Position numbers and translations under genes: made by a program
In this document: piece after piece, positions 32,375 to 41,893 of the stretch
Layout: each line of letters opens with the position of its first letter
Numbering within the stretch: position 1 is the stretch's first letter
NCBI GenBank assembly: GCA_963693305.1
Contig: OY855915.1
Location: 5,883,607-5,947,606 of the forward strand
Length of the DNA: 64,000 nt
Source of the DNA: Meandrina meandrites
Taxonomy: Eukaryota; Cnidaria; Anthozoa; Scleractinia; Meandrinidae
Direction of reading: 5' to 3'
Notes under the pieces: generated by a model
What the model was told of the DNA's origin: nothing
The model's database searches: none
What the model saw: only the letters and a program-made list of their open reading frames with translations

Positions 32375-33364
32375 ATTACGAAAATAAGTATGTAGCCGCC
32401 ATGTTTGCGTCCCTCTTTAGGACTATGGCGACCATACTGATAGAATAAATGTGAATGAACAATCAGTTAAGTTGATTTTCTACCATTAATAATTCGCTTT
32501 AACTGAAAATCATTTTCGATATTACTTCAAATTAATGGCATGTCGAAAAAAAATAGCAGCTGTATTAAATTGGCTGCATTTTTTATTCAAATGTATTTTT
32601 TTGAAATTATACCTTTAGTTTAAAAAAGGTTTTATTATAAACTAATCACTTCGCCAAACTATTAACTGCCGTGAAAAAGTGTTGTTGGCTTGGCAACTCA
32701 ATTTCAATTTTATAAAATACGCGATAACGTCGAACGTGAGACCTTTTGAAAACCCTTCTTCACACGATTACGTGTTTCCATGACTACTCATGTACCTGCT
32801 TGGCATTCAAGGACCATTTTAATATGTAGTGTAACTAGTTGCGTACAAACGATAGTGGTCGCAAGACGAGCTCTGTTTACGCAAGTCAAACTGTTGAAAC
32901 ACAAAAAAAACTTCTCTTGATTGCACGCAAATGTTCATTTTTCACATGTAAAAGATATTTTTTACTTAAATTAGTTTGTGATACATTAAAATAATGTATT
33001 TTTAAATATATTCTATTGTGCGATGTCTGAACTGAAGACAGACAGATGCGCGATCAATCGCACAAGCGTCAAATTTAATTACCAGTCTCCCCTCGTTTTT
33101 TTCTCGCTCGCCGGCCTGCTTTTTTCCAACTACCGAGAGCCTGGAACATGCCACGGTTCGACAAACGCGTCTGGCCCGCACTGCGTGTATTTTTTGCAGC
33201 ACGGGAATATTCCAGTTGGCCGAAATATCCGAAAATAACAAATGTATATATATATTACATGTAAAAAAAAAATGAAATGGGTGATTGATGTGAACTTCTT
33301 GGTCTCAATTTTCTGAAATTTTTATTTGGGGTCTTAAAAGTATTGAAAGTACTGGCTTGTACGT

Positions 33365-34357
33365 TTGATTTTACGTTTTTCTGACTTTATCTCAGTATTT
33401 TTCGGCCGACTGCAATTTTTCCGCACTGCATGCATTGTTTTACCTACTGACAAACACCAACATCTACTTTATTCTTCTTGCCATCCCCTTCATACTAAAA
33501 AAGCCATTCCTTTCAGCCTAGCACTCCGTTTACGACGTATTTGTTCTACTGACGAAACGTTCAACGCTCGAGCTGCTCAACTTACTACATACCTCCTCAA
33601 ACGAGGTTACAACCGCAACCTTGTCACTAAACAAATACAACGCGCAGCCGACATCCCCCGCAGACTCGCTCTACAAACCAAAGACGGCAACAAACCTACA
33701 CGTATACCATTTATAACGACTTTTAATCCATCACTTCCTCGCATTTCTTACATCATCAAAAAACATTATCATTTACTGCTCTCCTCTAACCGCTGCAAAA
33801 ACGTTTTTCAGCAACAGTTGCCTGTTGTTGCCTTCAGGCGTTCTCCTAACCTTCGTGACTTACTTGTTACAGCCAAACTTCCTTCTAATTCTACTAATCC
33901 CCATCCCCAACTCCCTTCCGGTTCTTTCCGTTGTGGAAAAAACTGCGCCACTTGCCCCTACATTTCTGACGGCCTTACTACATATACCTTCTTTTCTACT
34001 AATGAAACGCGCCACATTAATTCTAACTTGACCTGTGACACTAAAAACCTCATCTACATGATTCAATGTAACCGCTGTAATTTACAATACATAGGAGAGA
34101 CTAAACGACGTTTAAAAGACCGTTTTAATGAACACCGCCGTACCATAGATAACCCTAACACTAAATCTAAACCTACCACAGTTGCGCAACATTTCCTATC
34201 CTCTCCTAACCACACTGCTAATGACATGCAACTAATCCCCATCGAAAAAGTCTTTTCAAACAGGGACTCAATCCGTAAGGCCAGGGAAGCCTTTTTAATC
34301 TTAAAAGGCAGGACAATTGATCCCGAAGGTCTTAACATTCGCGAAGAAACATACTGA
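33365..34357 (+). CDS. Penelope-like RT tail plus GIY-YIG endonuclease ORF (truncated)
   Basis: An intact 330-codon frame; the first ~20 codons probably belong to flanking DNA and the element part starts near PTDKHQHLL. Domains: RT thumb (residues ~38-85), a linker with RRSPNLRDLLV and a Cys motif CGKNCATCPY, then GIY-YIG: LIYMIQCNRCNLQYIGETK with RRLKDRFNEHRR and a downstream EKVF..R..IRKAREAFLI block. GIY-YIG enzymes cut one DNA strand to prime reverse transcription. The frame is undamaged through the stop at 34357, but the RT lacks its palm domain. A domesticated nuclease is possible but not indicated by anything else. Confidence 0.85.
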   Translation: MILRFSDFISVFFGRLQFFRTACIVLPTDKHQHLLYSSCHPLHTKKAIPFSLALRLRRICSTDETFNARAAQLTTYLLKRGYNRNLVTKQIQRAADIPRRLALQTKDGNKPTRIPFITTFNPSLPRISYIIKKHYHLLLSSNRCKNVFQQQLPVVAFRRSPNLRDLLVTAKLPSNSTNPHPQLPSGSFRCGKNCATCPYISDGLTTYTFFSTNETRHINSNLTCDTKNLIYMIQCNRCNLQYIGETKRRLKDRFNEHRRTIDNPNTKSKPTTVAQHFLSSPNHTANDMQLIPIEKVFSNRDSIRKAREAFLILKGRTIDPEGLNIREETY

Positions 34358-34600
34358 TTTATTTATCTGTACTGTATTATCAGCTATTTTATTATTTTTA
34401 GTTTATTTTACTTTATTTTTATTTCATTCTACACTGTCAATTTCATTACCTTTACGTATTTCCGGTATTACGCAAAATACCGCAATCACTACATATAAAA
34501 CCCTTCCCAATGTAATTTCCCATTGTACCTGAAGAAGGCTGGTTTGGCCAGCCGAAATATAGTACACAAATTTAAAACCTTTCTACGCTGTATCGGTTTT
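33425..34600 (+). mobile_element. 5'-truncated Penelope-like retroelement
   Basis: The open frame carries the end of a Penelope-type reverse transcriptase (PTDKHQHLLYSSCHP, KKAIPFSLALRLRRICS, TTYLLKRGYN) followed by a GIY-YIG endonuclease. The 3' UTR contains a T-rich stretch and a stem-loop motif at 34528-34560. The RT catalytic motifs are missing, so this is a 5'-truncated copy, as is common for these elements. Confidence 0.85.
34528..34560 (+). ncRNA. Conserved stem-loop in the Penelope-like 3' tail
   Basis: CCTGAAGAA, then GGCTGG/CCAGCC stem (34537-34542 with 34548-34553, loop TTTGG), then GAAATAT. The same arrangement with an unrelated but perfectly paired stem is at 61851-61884. The invariant CTGAnGA ... 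GAAA pieces recall a hammerhead ribozyme core, but an extra A precedes stem II and the other two helices cannot be shown here. Confidence 0.5.
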
Positions 34601-34680
34601 TGCTTTTTTATAGTCTTCATTGTTTTACCGCACGTAACTCTAGAGTGTGCCGAACATTAACGGCCACCTCTGATCAGTCT

Positions 34681-35703
34681 ATACCTGCCAACTATCACGC
34701 CTTGGGCGTGATTATCACGCCTGCGGGTCGAAAACTTCGATGTCACGCCTAATCACGCCTGCGGACCAATTTCTCACGCCTGACTGAAAAAAATTGAGAA
34801 AAATTGAGATTACCGACTTGACGGACACACTTACAAAAATATATGTCAACTCGAACTAACGTAAATGACAGTACTTTCCCGAATTATCCGATTTTTGAAG
34901 GGAAGGCACTGGGAACGAGGTTGAACGACGGTTGAACCGACATCCTGGGACTTCCTGGGACTGGGAAATGTTCAGGGCTATTTCCGCTTCCGGTACTCTG
35001 TGTAAAATATTCCCGCTCTTTAAAATCTGGCGGGAAACTGTGCTAATATAGTTCCGAGTGTTCGCATACGGTGACTTCGCTTCGCTTTGACCTTTGTATT
35101 GTTTTGGTAATCAACTGATCAAAGTTTATTCGAAGTATTTAATTCGATGGCAAGGCAGCAGTATTCCGCCTTCTACTGTCGTAGCGTCGCTAATTTTGCG
35201 TTCAGTATAATTATAAGCTGAGCCACGTTCATAATATATGTAGGTGACAAAGATATTTCACCATTGACGTTTTCATGATGTATCTTTATTTCTTCAGAAC
35301 CAGTATTCATTCACTGGGCCATTTCCATTATACCAGTCACGACATTGCGAAGAATACATATCACGAGCGGTTAGAGTGGGATTTGTTGTCATTGTCATCG
35401 AGAACTCTATACTTCCGGGAACACATTTATCACAGTTACCTTGAGTAAATCAATCGGTCGTGTCACAGGACCTTCTGTACTTTATGGTATAACGCTAAAT
35501 GTTATTAACAAAGGTTTACTGTCAGTATGGGGCATAATCAATTTCTTGAGAACTTCGGAAATCTTAGGAACGTCTTCGGAAACCTTCGGAACGTCTTCGG
35601 GAATCTTCGGATGTCTTCGGAAATCTTCGGACGTCTTCGGAAAATCGTGGTACTCACGGGATAAAAATGTCACGCCTTCGAATTAGAAAAAGTTGGCAGG
35701 TAT
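34681..35703. mobile_element. ATACCTGCCAACT-type TIR element, 1023 bp, 8-bp TSD
   Basis: Left end ATACCTGCCAACTATCACGC and right end AGTTGGCAGGTAT are inverted. Flanks ATCAGTCT and ATCAGTCC match at seven of eight positions. Subterminal CACGCC/GGCGTG motifs sit near both ends. A TCTTCGGA-rich minisatellite lies at 35555-35645. No transposase. An 8-bp TSD suggests a hAT-like superfamily. Confidence 0.75.
35555..35645. repeat. CTTCGGA minisatellite
   Basis: About eight imperfect units of the form ATCTTCGGA(A/C)GT. Both strands stay open, which creates spurious ORFs. Confidence 0.8.
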
Positions 35704-35744
35704 ATCAGTCCAAGTAGAAATTTCCCAAAAGATCTTGAATTTTT

Positions 35745-36010
35745 TTCTTTCCGACATCCGAAATGGTTCCCAGACTCTTTTCTAATGTAAATTGAAATAA
35801 ACTGCCGTGTAAGAACACACGAAATAGACTCTGAAGTTACTGTTCGCCGATTGGGCAAAATAATACAAAGGTTTTTTTTCTGCTCAGCATTCGCAGAGCC
35901 GTTTGGAAATGGTCTGGACAGACTCGTTTCCTAGAGGCTCTTACCACTTTTCTTGAAAACTTTCGGTGCTACGATTTCTGCCCGGTTTACTTCGTTTCGC
36001 CCCTACTGAC
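35745..36010 (-). repeat. CCCAGGGGCAGT-family repeat, copy C, left part
   Basis: Reverse complement of copies A and B: GTTACTGTTCGCCGATTGGG, AATACAAAGG, CATTCGCAGAGCCGTTTGG, TTCTTGAAAACTTTC, GGTTTACTTCGTTTCGCCCC. It stops at CTACTGAC, exactly where the GATC-array element begins; the remaining end is at 39866-39893. Confidence 0.75.
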
Positions 36011-36106
36011 GTTTACCGGTTACCTCGCCACCAGGAAGACTCGCCGCCAACCACCTCGCCACCAAGCAAAGTCACCTCGGCTCATGGATTAACCCTGGTG
36101 AAAATC

Positions 36107-36990
36107 TTTGCAGGATCTTCAAAGATCTTCAAAGATCTTTAAAGATCTTTCAAGATCTGCAAAGTTCCTGTAAAGATCCTTGAAAACAAGGATTTTTTTA
36201 GGATCTTCAAGGATTCTAAAGGATTTAAGAAGGATCTTTTAAAGATCTTATGAAGTTCCTGACAAAGATCCTATCAAAGATCTTTTCAAGGATCCTTCAG
36301 GATCCTCCAAATTTCTTTTTAGGATCCTACAGGATCTTAAAAGAATCCTGTCAAAGATCCTTTCAAGGATCTTTATAAGAATCCTTAAGGATCCTCAAGG
36401 ATATGATGAAGATCTTACAAGGTTCTTGTGAAGATCTTTTCAAGGATCTTCTAAAGATCTTTGTCTGGATCTTCTAGGATCCTCACGGATCTTGTAAGGA
36501 TCTTAAAAAGATCTTAAAAAGGATCTTTTAAATGAACTTTCTCAGGATCCTTAAAAATCCTCAAGGAATTGATGAGGATCTTACAGGGATCTTGAGAAGA
36601 TCCTGTCAAGGATCCCTCAAAGATCTTTCTCAGGTTCCTTAAAGATCCTCAAGGATTTCATGAGGAACTTGCAAGGATCTTATTTGGATCCTATAAAGGA
36701 TCCTTCAAAGATCTTTCTCAAGATCCTTGAGAATCTTGAAGAATTTACTGAGGACCTTACAAGGATCATAAGAGGATCTTATCAAGGATCTTTCAAAGAT
36801 CTTTCTCAAAATCCTTAAGGATCATTAAGGATTTCACAAGGACCTTAAAGAAGAATTTGAAGAGGGTCATTTCAAGGATCTTTTCAATGGTATGATGAAG
36901 ACTTTACTAAGATTTTAAGGATCCTTTCAAAGATCTTTGTTAGGGTCCTTAATTATGATGATCTTCCAAGAATCTCTAGATGAACCTCTA
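36107..36990. repeat. Left subterminal GATC array
   Basis: Roughly 55 occurrences of GATCT or GATCC in units such as TCAAGGATCCTT and AAAGATCTTTC, spaced about 10-20 bp. Units are imperfect, each centred on the self-complementary GATC, so pairing is possible within and between units. Confidence 0.85.
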
Positions 36991-39309
36991 ATGAAGATCT
37001 ACAGTAATATTGTATTTCATAATTTCCAATTTTATTCAGCAATTGAAGTTTCACTGCTGTTCCATGAAAAATAAAAAAATATACATAGTTTACCTATCTA
37101 TTCAGGCAGTTAAAATTTTGCACTTTAACATTCTGATGCCATAATCACTTCACATTTCCATAAACAAAGTACAAACAGTAACAATGTTTTTAAGCTCATT
37201 TAGCTTGATCTTCGAGTAGCTTACATGGACTGTTATTGCTGATATAGGCTCAGTTTTTCTTGTGGAAACAACGCACTTTCCAAAACAGTCACTTTACCTT
37301 TTGGAATGGTCAAGGTTGAATGAAAAAGAGATTACAATCGCATCCGAGAACAGTGATGTCTTCATAAAGTTCCCACATGACTATCTTTCTCACATATCAT
37401 TTCTGTGAGATTTAAAAGGCCTAAAACCTCCATGCACTTATTTAAATGATTCCTGAATACTTTCCAGCAAATGAAAAGCCTCTGAATGGAGTAAAAAAGC
37501 CGAGTTTCTTCTGTGAAATGCTCACGAGCCGCCATATTGGTTTTGAATGCTGAGAAGAACCTGGGAATGAGTTTCTCTATCCCATGATGCAACGCTCTTC
37601 ACATGCGCGCGTGATTTCAACGGTCAAAAGAGAAGAACAGTTTACGGAGAAATGATGTTTATAAAGCAACAAAATAACCATCTTTCAGCTCTGAGAAAGA
37701 ATGTAAGTTAAGAAGAAAGTATTGTAAGGCTTCTGTAAGTAATAGTATCGATAAACGTTCTTGTAATCATCTGCATTCTGCTCGGTGATCTGAGCTGCAG
37801 TATGCAGTCAGTTTGATGTTGATATTTTGAATTTCTGTAATGCATATGCTTCGTTCTTGTCCACAAGTATTGATTATTCTCTTAATAATGGCTTATATGA
37901 AAGATTTTAGCATTTAAACTTGTGATAGAAGTCGATCTGAAAATGTTTCTGTAATGAATAATTTCTTCCAGAGGAAGGATTCCCTGCTAGCAGAGGCTGT
38001 TTTCCTGGGTGATCGTTAAAAGAAAAGAACCTCTTCTAGCAGGAAAGGGGAAGGAAATAATTAAGACTTTTTATGCTTGCTTTCAATCAAATAATTTTGC
38101 GATTTTGTTGTAGGTCTTGAAGCAGAAGGGCTTGAAGAAGGCATTCATCAACAGAGCAATTATTTTTAAACAATAAGCTAAGTGAAAGATAATTCATAAA
38201 TGTATGAGGCGATATATTTCCATCATTTTAATCACAAGTACATTTTGGATGTGACTTTGAATTTTAAATAACTTCAAAGGCAGCCACATGCTTTTTCACA
38301 TGAGAAAACCTGTAAATAGAGTGAGTACAGTAAAATCATGAAAAAATTGCTGATTTACATTGAATCAAGAGTGGGCTCTTAGCTTCTTTTGGTACCAGAC
38401 ACAAATCCATATTTACTTTTAACCATTGTTTGTGTCTCAGTAAATGCATTTAGGTGCAGTATTGTATAATTTTCTTGCCCTTGTTTCTTCGTTTCTTGTT
38501 TATATTGCAATGAAAACAAAGGGGATGATTGCCAAAGCAAGAAATGAAGGGCAAGTTAGCTTTGTGAGGTGTACAGTGTTAACTTAAAGGGAATGTCTGC
38601 TCTTTAGGCAAGTTGACATTGATTTGTTTGAAATAATGCCTAAATTACAAATTTTACTGGACAACGGAGAAGTGGCATTTAATTAAAACAATAAACGGAC
38701 AAGATTATCGCTTTTAAATTTCCTGCACGCCTCCATTTTGGATTTTTTTACAGCAACACATTGCCCACACAAAAGAACCTCTGCTTACTAACAATATAGC
38801 GGTAATGCAATGACAGCATAAAATTCAAAATGGCAGCGTGGGGGAAATGCAAAAATGATAATCTTTTCTGTTTATTATAAATTATAATTAAATGTTATAT
38901 TTCTCCCTTGTCTGGTAAAATTTGTAATTTTGGCACAAACAACTCAAACAACTTACCTTTTGCAGTTACTGTTGCAAACCGTTTTTAACAGATTGATTTT
39001 GACCTTGAGACACTCTTGTTTTGAAAACGAATTTCAGGTCAAAATGATCTTAAACAGTATTTTTCTTTGAGGATTATGGTAATAAATCTGCAGTAAATCA
39101 TTTTAACCTGAAATTCATTTTATACCACATCACATATCCATATTTCAAAAATTCTCTTGAAATTATATATTAAGCAAAGGTATAATCACTGCTTTTTATT
39201 TTTGTTATTATTATACTTATTTTGTCTAGATGCAAATAAAGAGTTTACGAGATATCATTTTTGAATCTCTGAGCAGTCACTTTAATCTCACTCACTGGGC
39301 ATGTAAAAT
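36991..39309. other. Interior of the GATC-array element
   Basis: AT-rich with no ORF above ~80 codons and no domain. A GCCTCCATTTTGGATTTT / AAAATTCAAAATGGCAGC inverted pair lies at about 38728-38835, possibly another small insertion. Confidence 0.5.
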
Positions 39310-39795
39310 TAATGATCCTTAAGAAATCTAAGAGGATCTTTTAAAATTATCCCATAATGAAGCACAACAATATTTGCCTTCCTGTTAAGATCCTCCAGGT
39401 TCCTGTTAAGATCCTTCATATTCCTGTTAAGATCCTCCAGGTTCCTGTTAAGATCCTTCAAGTTCCTGTAAAGATCCTTCAGGTTCCTGTTAAGATCCTT
39501 CATGTTCCTTTTTAAGATCCTCCAGGTTCCTGCTCAGATCTTTAAGGATCTTTTAAAATTCTTGCAGGACCCTGCAAGGTCCCTGCAAAGATCCTTCAGG
39601 ATCTTAAAGGATCCTTGAGGATCTTTAAAGATCCTTCAGGATCCTGAAGGATCTTTGCAGGGTCCTGCAAGAATTTTACAAGATCCTTTAAGATCCTTGA
39701 GGATATGGATGAAGATCCTTGAAGATCCTCATCAAGATCCACAAAGATCCTTGCACAGATCTTTAAAGATCCTCAAGGATCTTAAAAAGATTTTC
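39310..39795. repeat. Right subterminal GATC array
   Basis: Units of AGGTTCCTGTTAAGATCCTT (about eight copies, 39385-39535) pass into mixed GATCCTT/GATCTTT units toward the end. The regular TTCCTGTTAAGATCC tandem is absent from the left array, so the two sides are similar but not mirror-identical. Confidence 0.85.
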
Positions 39796-39865
39796 ACCAG
39801 GGGAAGAACGAGGAATACACCAGTTTTGGTGGCGAGATTCCCTGGTGGTGAGGTGACTGGATACC

Positions 39866-39893
39866 CTACTAACTGCCCCTGGGTCTCCGAGCA
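39866..39893 (-). repeat. CCCAGGGGCAGT-family repeat, copy C, right end
   Basis: CTACTAACTGCCCCTGGG then TCTCCGAGCATG, the same end as copy A at 822-848. With 35745-36010 it reconstitutes one repeat copy split by the GATC-array element. Confidence 0.7.
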
Positions 39894-40695
39894 TGCCTGA
39901 GAAGAAGACGAGCGTGGTATACTATACGACATTTCCTGTACGGCATTACGCGCAACAGTTGCGGGTTGCATGGGGGAGGCAGCTACATCTCTGGAGCTCG
40001 AAAGGAGACAATGTGAACAACGGAAGCAAACGACATCTGGCGAAACACCACAGGCAGATCACCATGTTTGTGTATTTATGGCGCGTATAGAGGAAACACA
40101 GACAAACATTATGTCGGTTCGACTTACTGACAAAATACAAAATTTACTCAAAATGATTCAATTAAAATGAAATGTTACACTAAGTCTTTGGCCATATTTT
40201 TCTCTGTCCTGAGCCGTTTAAGGTGCCATTTTTCGAGATCATTTATTGGCCCTTGTAGGGCAGGGGGCAGGGGAGTACCCCCAGCTACTACGAGTTTGAG
40301 CCCTGGCTACTTTGAAACAAAACCACTGGAAACCACTTTACCTCCCTACTTGAAAACTTAGTGACAACCCTGGGTGAGTGGAAAAGAGCCAAAGTGTTTA
40401 CATGGAAAAACTTTGGCTCACCCCCCGAGGGCCACCCTACCTTCAATGCACTTGCCTCTCAACCCAGGGTCCTCCCCCTCCCACGTCCACCCCCTAAGCC
40501 AGGTTTGTGAGATTTCTCAGAAAAACAATTCGCAGCTATTTATAAAGTGATGTATGGGAAGCCCTCTTGCCTGGGGTGACTCAGTATGGAGGATAACCGT
40601 CCTACCAGAGACATACAAACAGGCCTTTAGAACAGCTTCAGCAATTACATATCCTTGGGCTACACTAGTATAAATTATAATTTCATTTTCTCTTT
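39894..40695. other. Gene-free stretch and 3' flank of sulfotransferase copy 3
   Basis: No ORF of note. Adjacent to the stop codon at 40696 (minus strand), so part may be 3' UTR; TTTATTGG/TTTAAT contexts do not give a unique polyadenylation signal. Confidence 0.4.
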
Positions 40696-41893
40696 TTAAA
40701 CTGGGTCATATTTAAAATCATTAGCCACGTCCCAGCTAACTTTTTCTTGATCATCTTCATTGGGCACTGCACGGAAGATACCTTTTAATCTCTCCAATCG
40801 CTGCTTCCTTAAATATGCCAGGTAATTATTTTCTGTTCTGGTCATTCTTTCGCATTTTAGTTTTAAGTCTGGTGGCAAATCCGACTTTAAAGTAAATCCT
40901 TTAGCCATTTTATTGCCATACATTCTTTGAGTGCTAACTTCATTAGTAAAACACTGATTCTTCAAATCTGCTTTCATCCGACGGAAAGTTGCAAGATCCT
41001 CATTAAAACTTTCCCCTTCCATTTTAATTTTGTGCCAAAGTGTTTGGTTAAAGTGATCAAAAAGCAACATGTCTGCTTTATTCCACCTCTTGATATTTTC
41101 TATCACATCTTCACCAAGGCCTACAGCTTTTTCTTTGTCAAGTCTTTCGTTGTTTTTCATGTAAAGAACATCTTCGAATTCCCAGCAAAGCAAACGCTTG
41201 AGAAGTACAGCAGACTCGTCAAAATAGTCCGAGACCATGACTAGATCAAATTCTTTGTCAAGAAACTCAATGTGATTGTTGACAGCTTTGGCATCTTGGT
41301 AAAATTTGTAGTCTAGTCCCAAGTCAAATGACTGAGGATTTCTGGCCAATCGTGAAGACCGTGTTTTGGTAATATCTTTAAATTGTATTCCTTTCTTGAG
41401 AAATGCCTTTAAAGATCCCTCCAGGTTATTACCAAAACCGAAAACGCTGCCCATCCCCATGTAGTTAAAAACTGATTCAAACTGGTGGACAGGGTTTCGG
41501 ACTATCGTAACATACTTGCTGGCTTCCTTGGGGAAAAGATGATTCATCACTCTTTTATTGAACCTAGTGTGGCTTGCCAGGAAATTTGGTCGAGTTCCAT
41601 CGAAATCGAGGGCTTGCCCGAGGCGAAAGCGTGTTGGCCAACCAATCAATGTGTCGCTGCCAAGAACAAAAGAGAGGTCACGAGCGTCTCCATAACGAAA
41701 GAAGATATTGGTTACAGTGCTGGATCCTGCCTTGTGAGTCTTGAGAAACAAGATATGTTGAGCTGGAGAACATTTTTGAGCTGTGTCCTCCTTGATTTCG
41801 CTTGATGCACTTGTGGCTAAGTTCTCACTCAATGCACTTGTGGCTAAGTTCACACTCGTGGCAAGGGTGGCCGTATAGGTTTGTGCTTCTGTC
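40696..41893 (-). CDS. GAL3ST-like: Sulfotransferase copy 3, catalytic exon
   Basis: Acceptor TTTTCCTTCAACAG at 41894 onward, phase identical to copy 2. Encodes 398 residues through a TAA. Conserved blocks: HILFLKTHKAGSST, NFLASHTRFNK, ARNPQSFDLGLDY, KRLLCWEFEDVLYMKNNER, KRWNKADMLLFDHFN and KCERMTRTENNYL. A CACTTGTGGCTAAGTTC unit is tandemly repeated at about 41808-41857 and encodes the LATS repeats of the stem. Confidence 0.92.

Larger units (their letters stand above)
36011..39865. mobile_element. GATC-array transposable element, 3855 bp, 8-bp TSD
   Basis: Inserted in repeat copy C. Flanks CTACTGAC (36003-36010) and CTACTAAC (39866-39873) match at seven of eight positions. Ends: CCGGTTACCTCGCCACCAGG against the inverse of CCTGGTGGTGAGGTGACTGG. 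Inward, CCCTGGTGAAAATCTTT near 36093 is inverted at about 39793-39808. Both subterminal regions are long arrays of GATCC/GATCT palindromes (36107-36990 and 39310-39795). The 2.3-kb middle has no convincing ORF, so the element is non-autonomous; 8-bp TSDs point to hAT-like or P-like machinery. Confidence 0.75.

Noticed and set aside
34528..34575. Complete hammerhead ribozyme
   Set aside because: Core-like strings are present, but an extra A precedes the stem and helices I and III cannot be formed convincingly; only a conserved stem-loop is claimed.
35441..35686. Repeat-containing protein (TSEDFRRHPK-like)
   Set aside because: Frames on both strands are created by the CTTCGGA minisatellite inside the 34681-35703 element.
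36107..36990. CRISPR array
   Set aside because: Repeats are short, irregular, palindromic and without constant-length unique spacers; the genome is eukaryotic.
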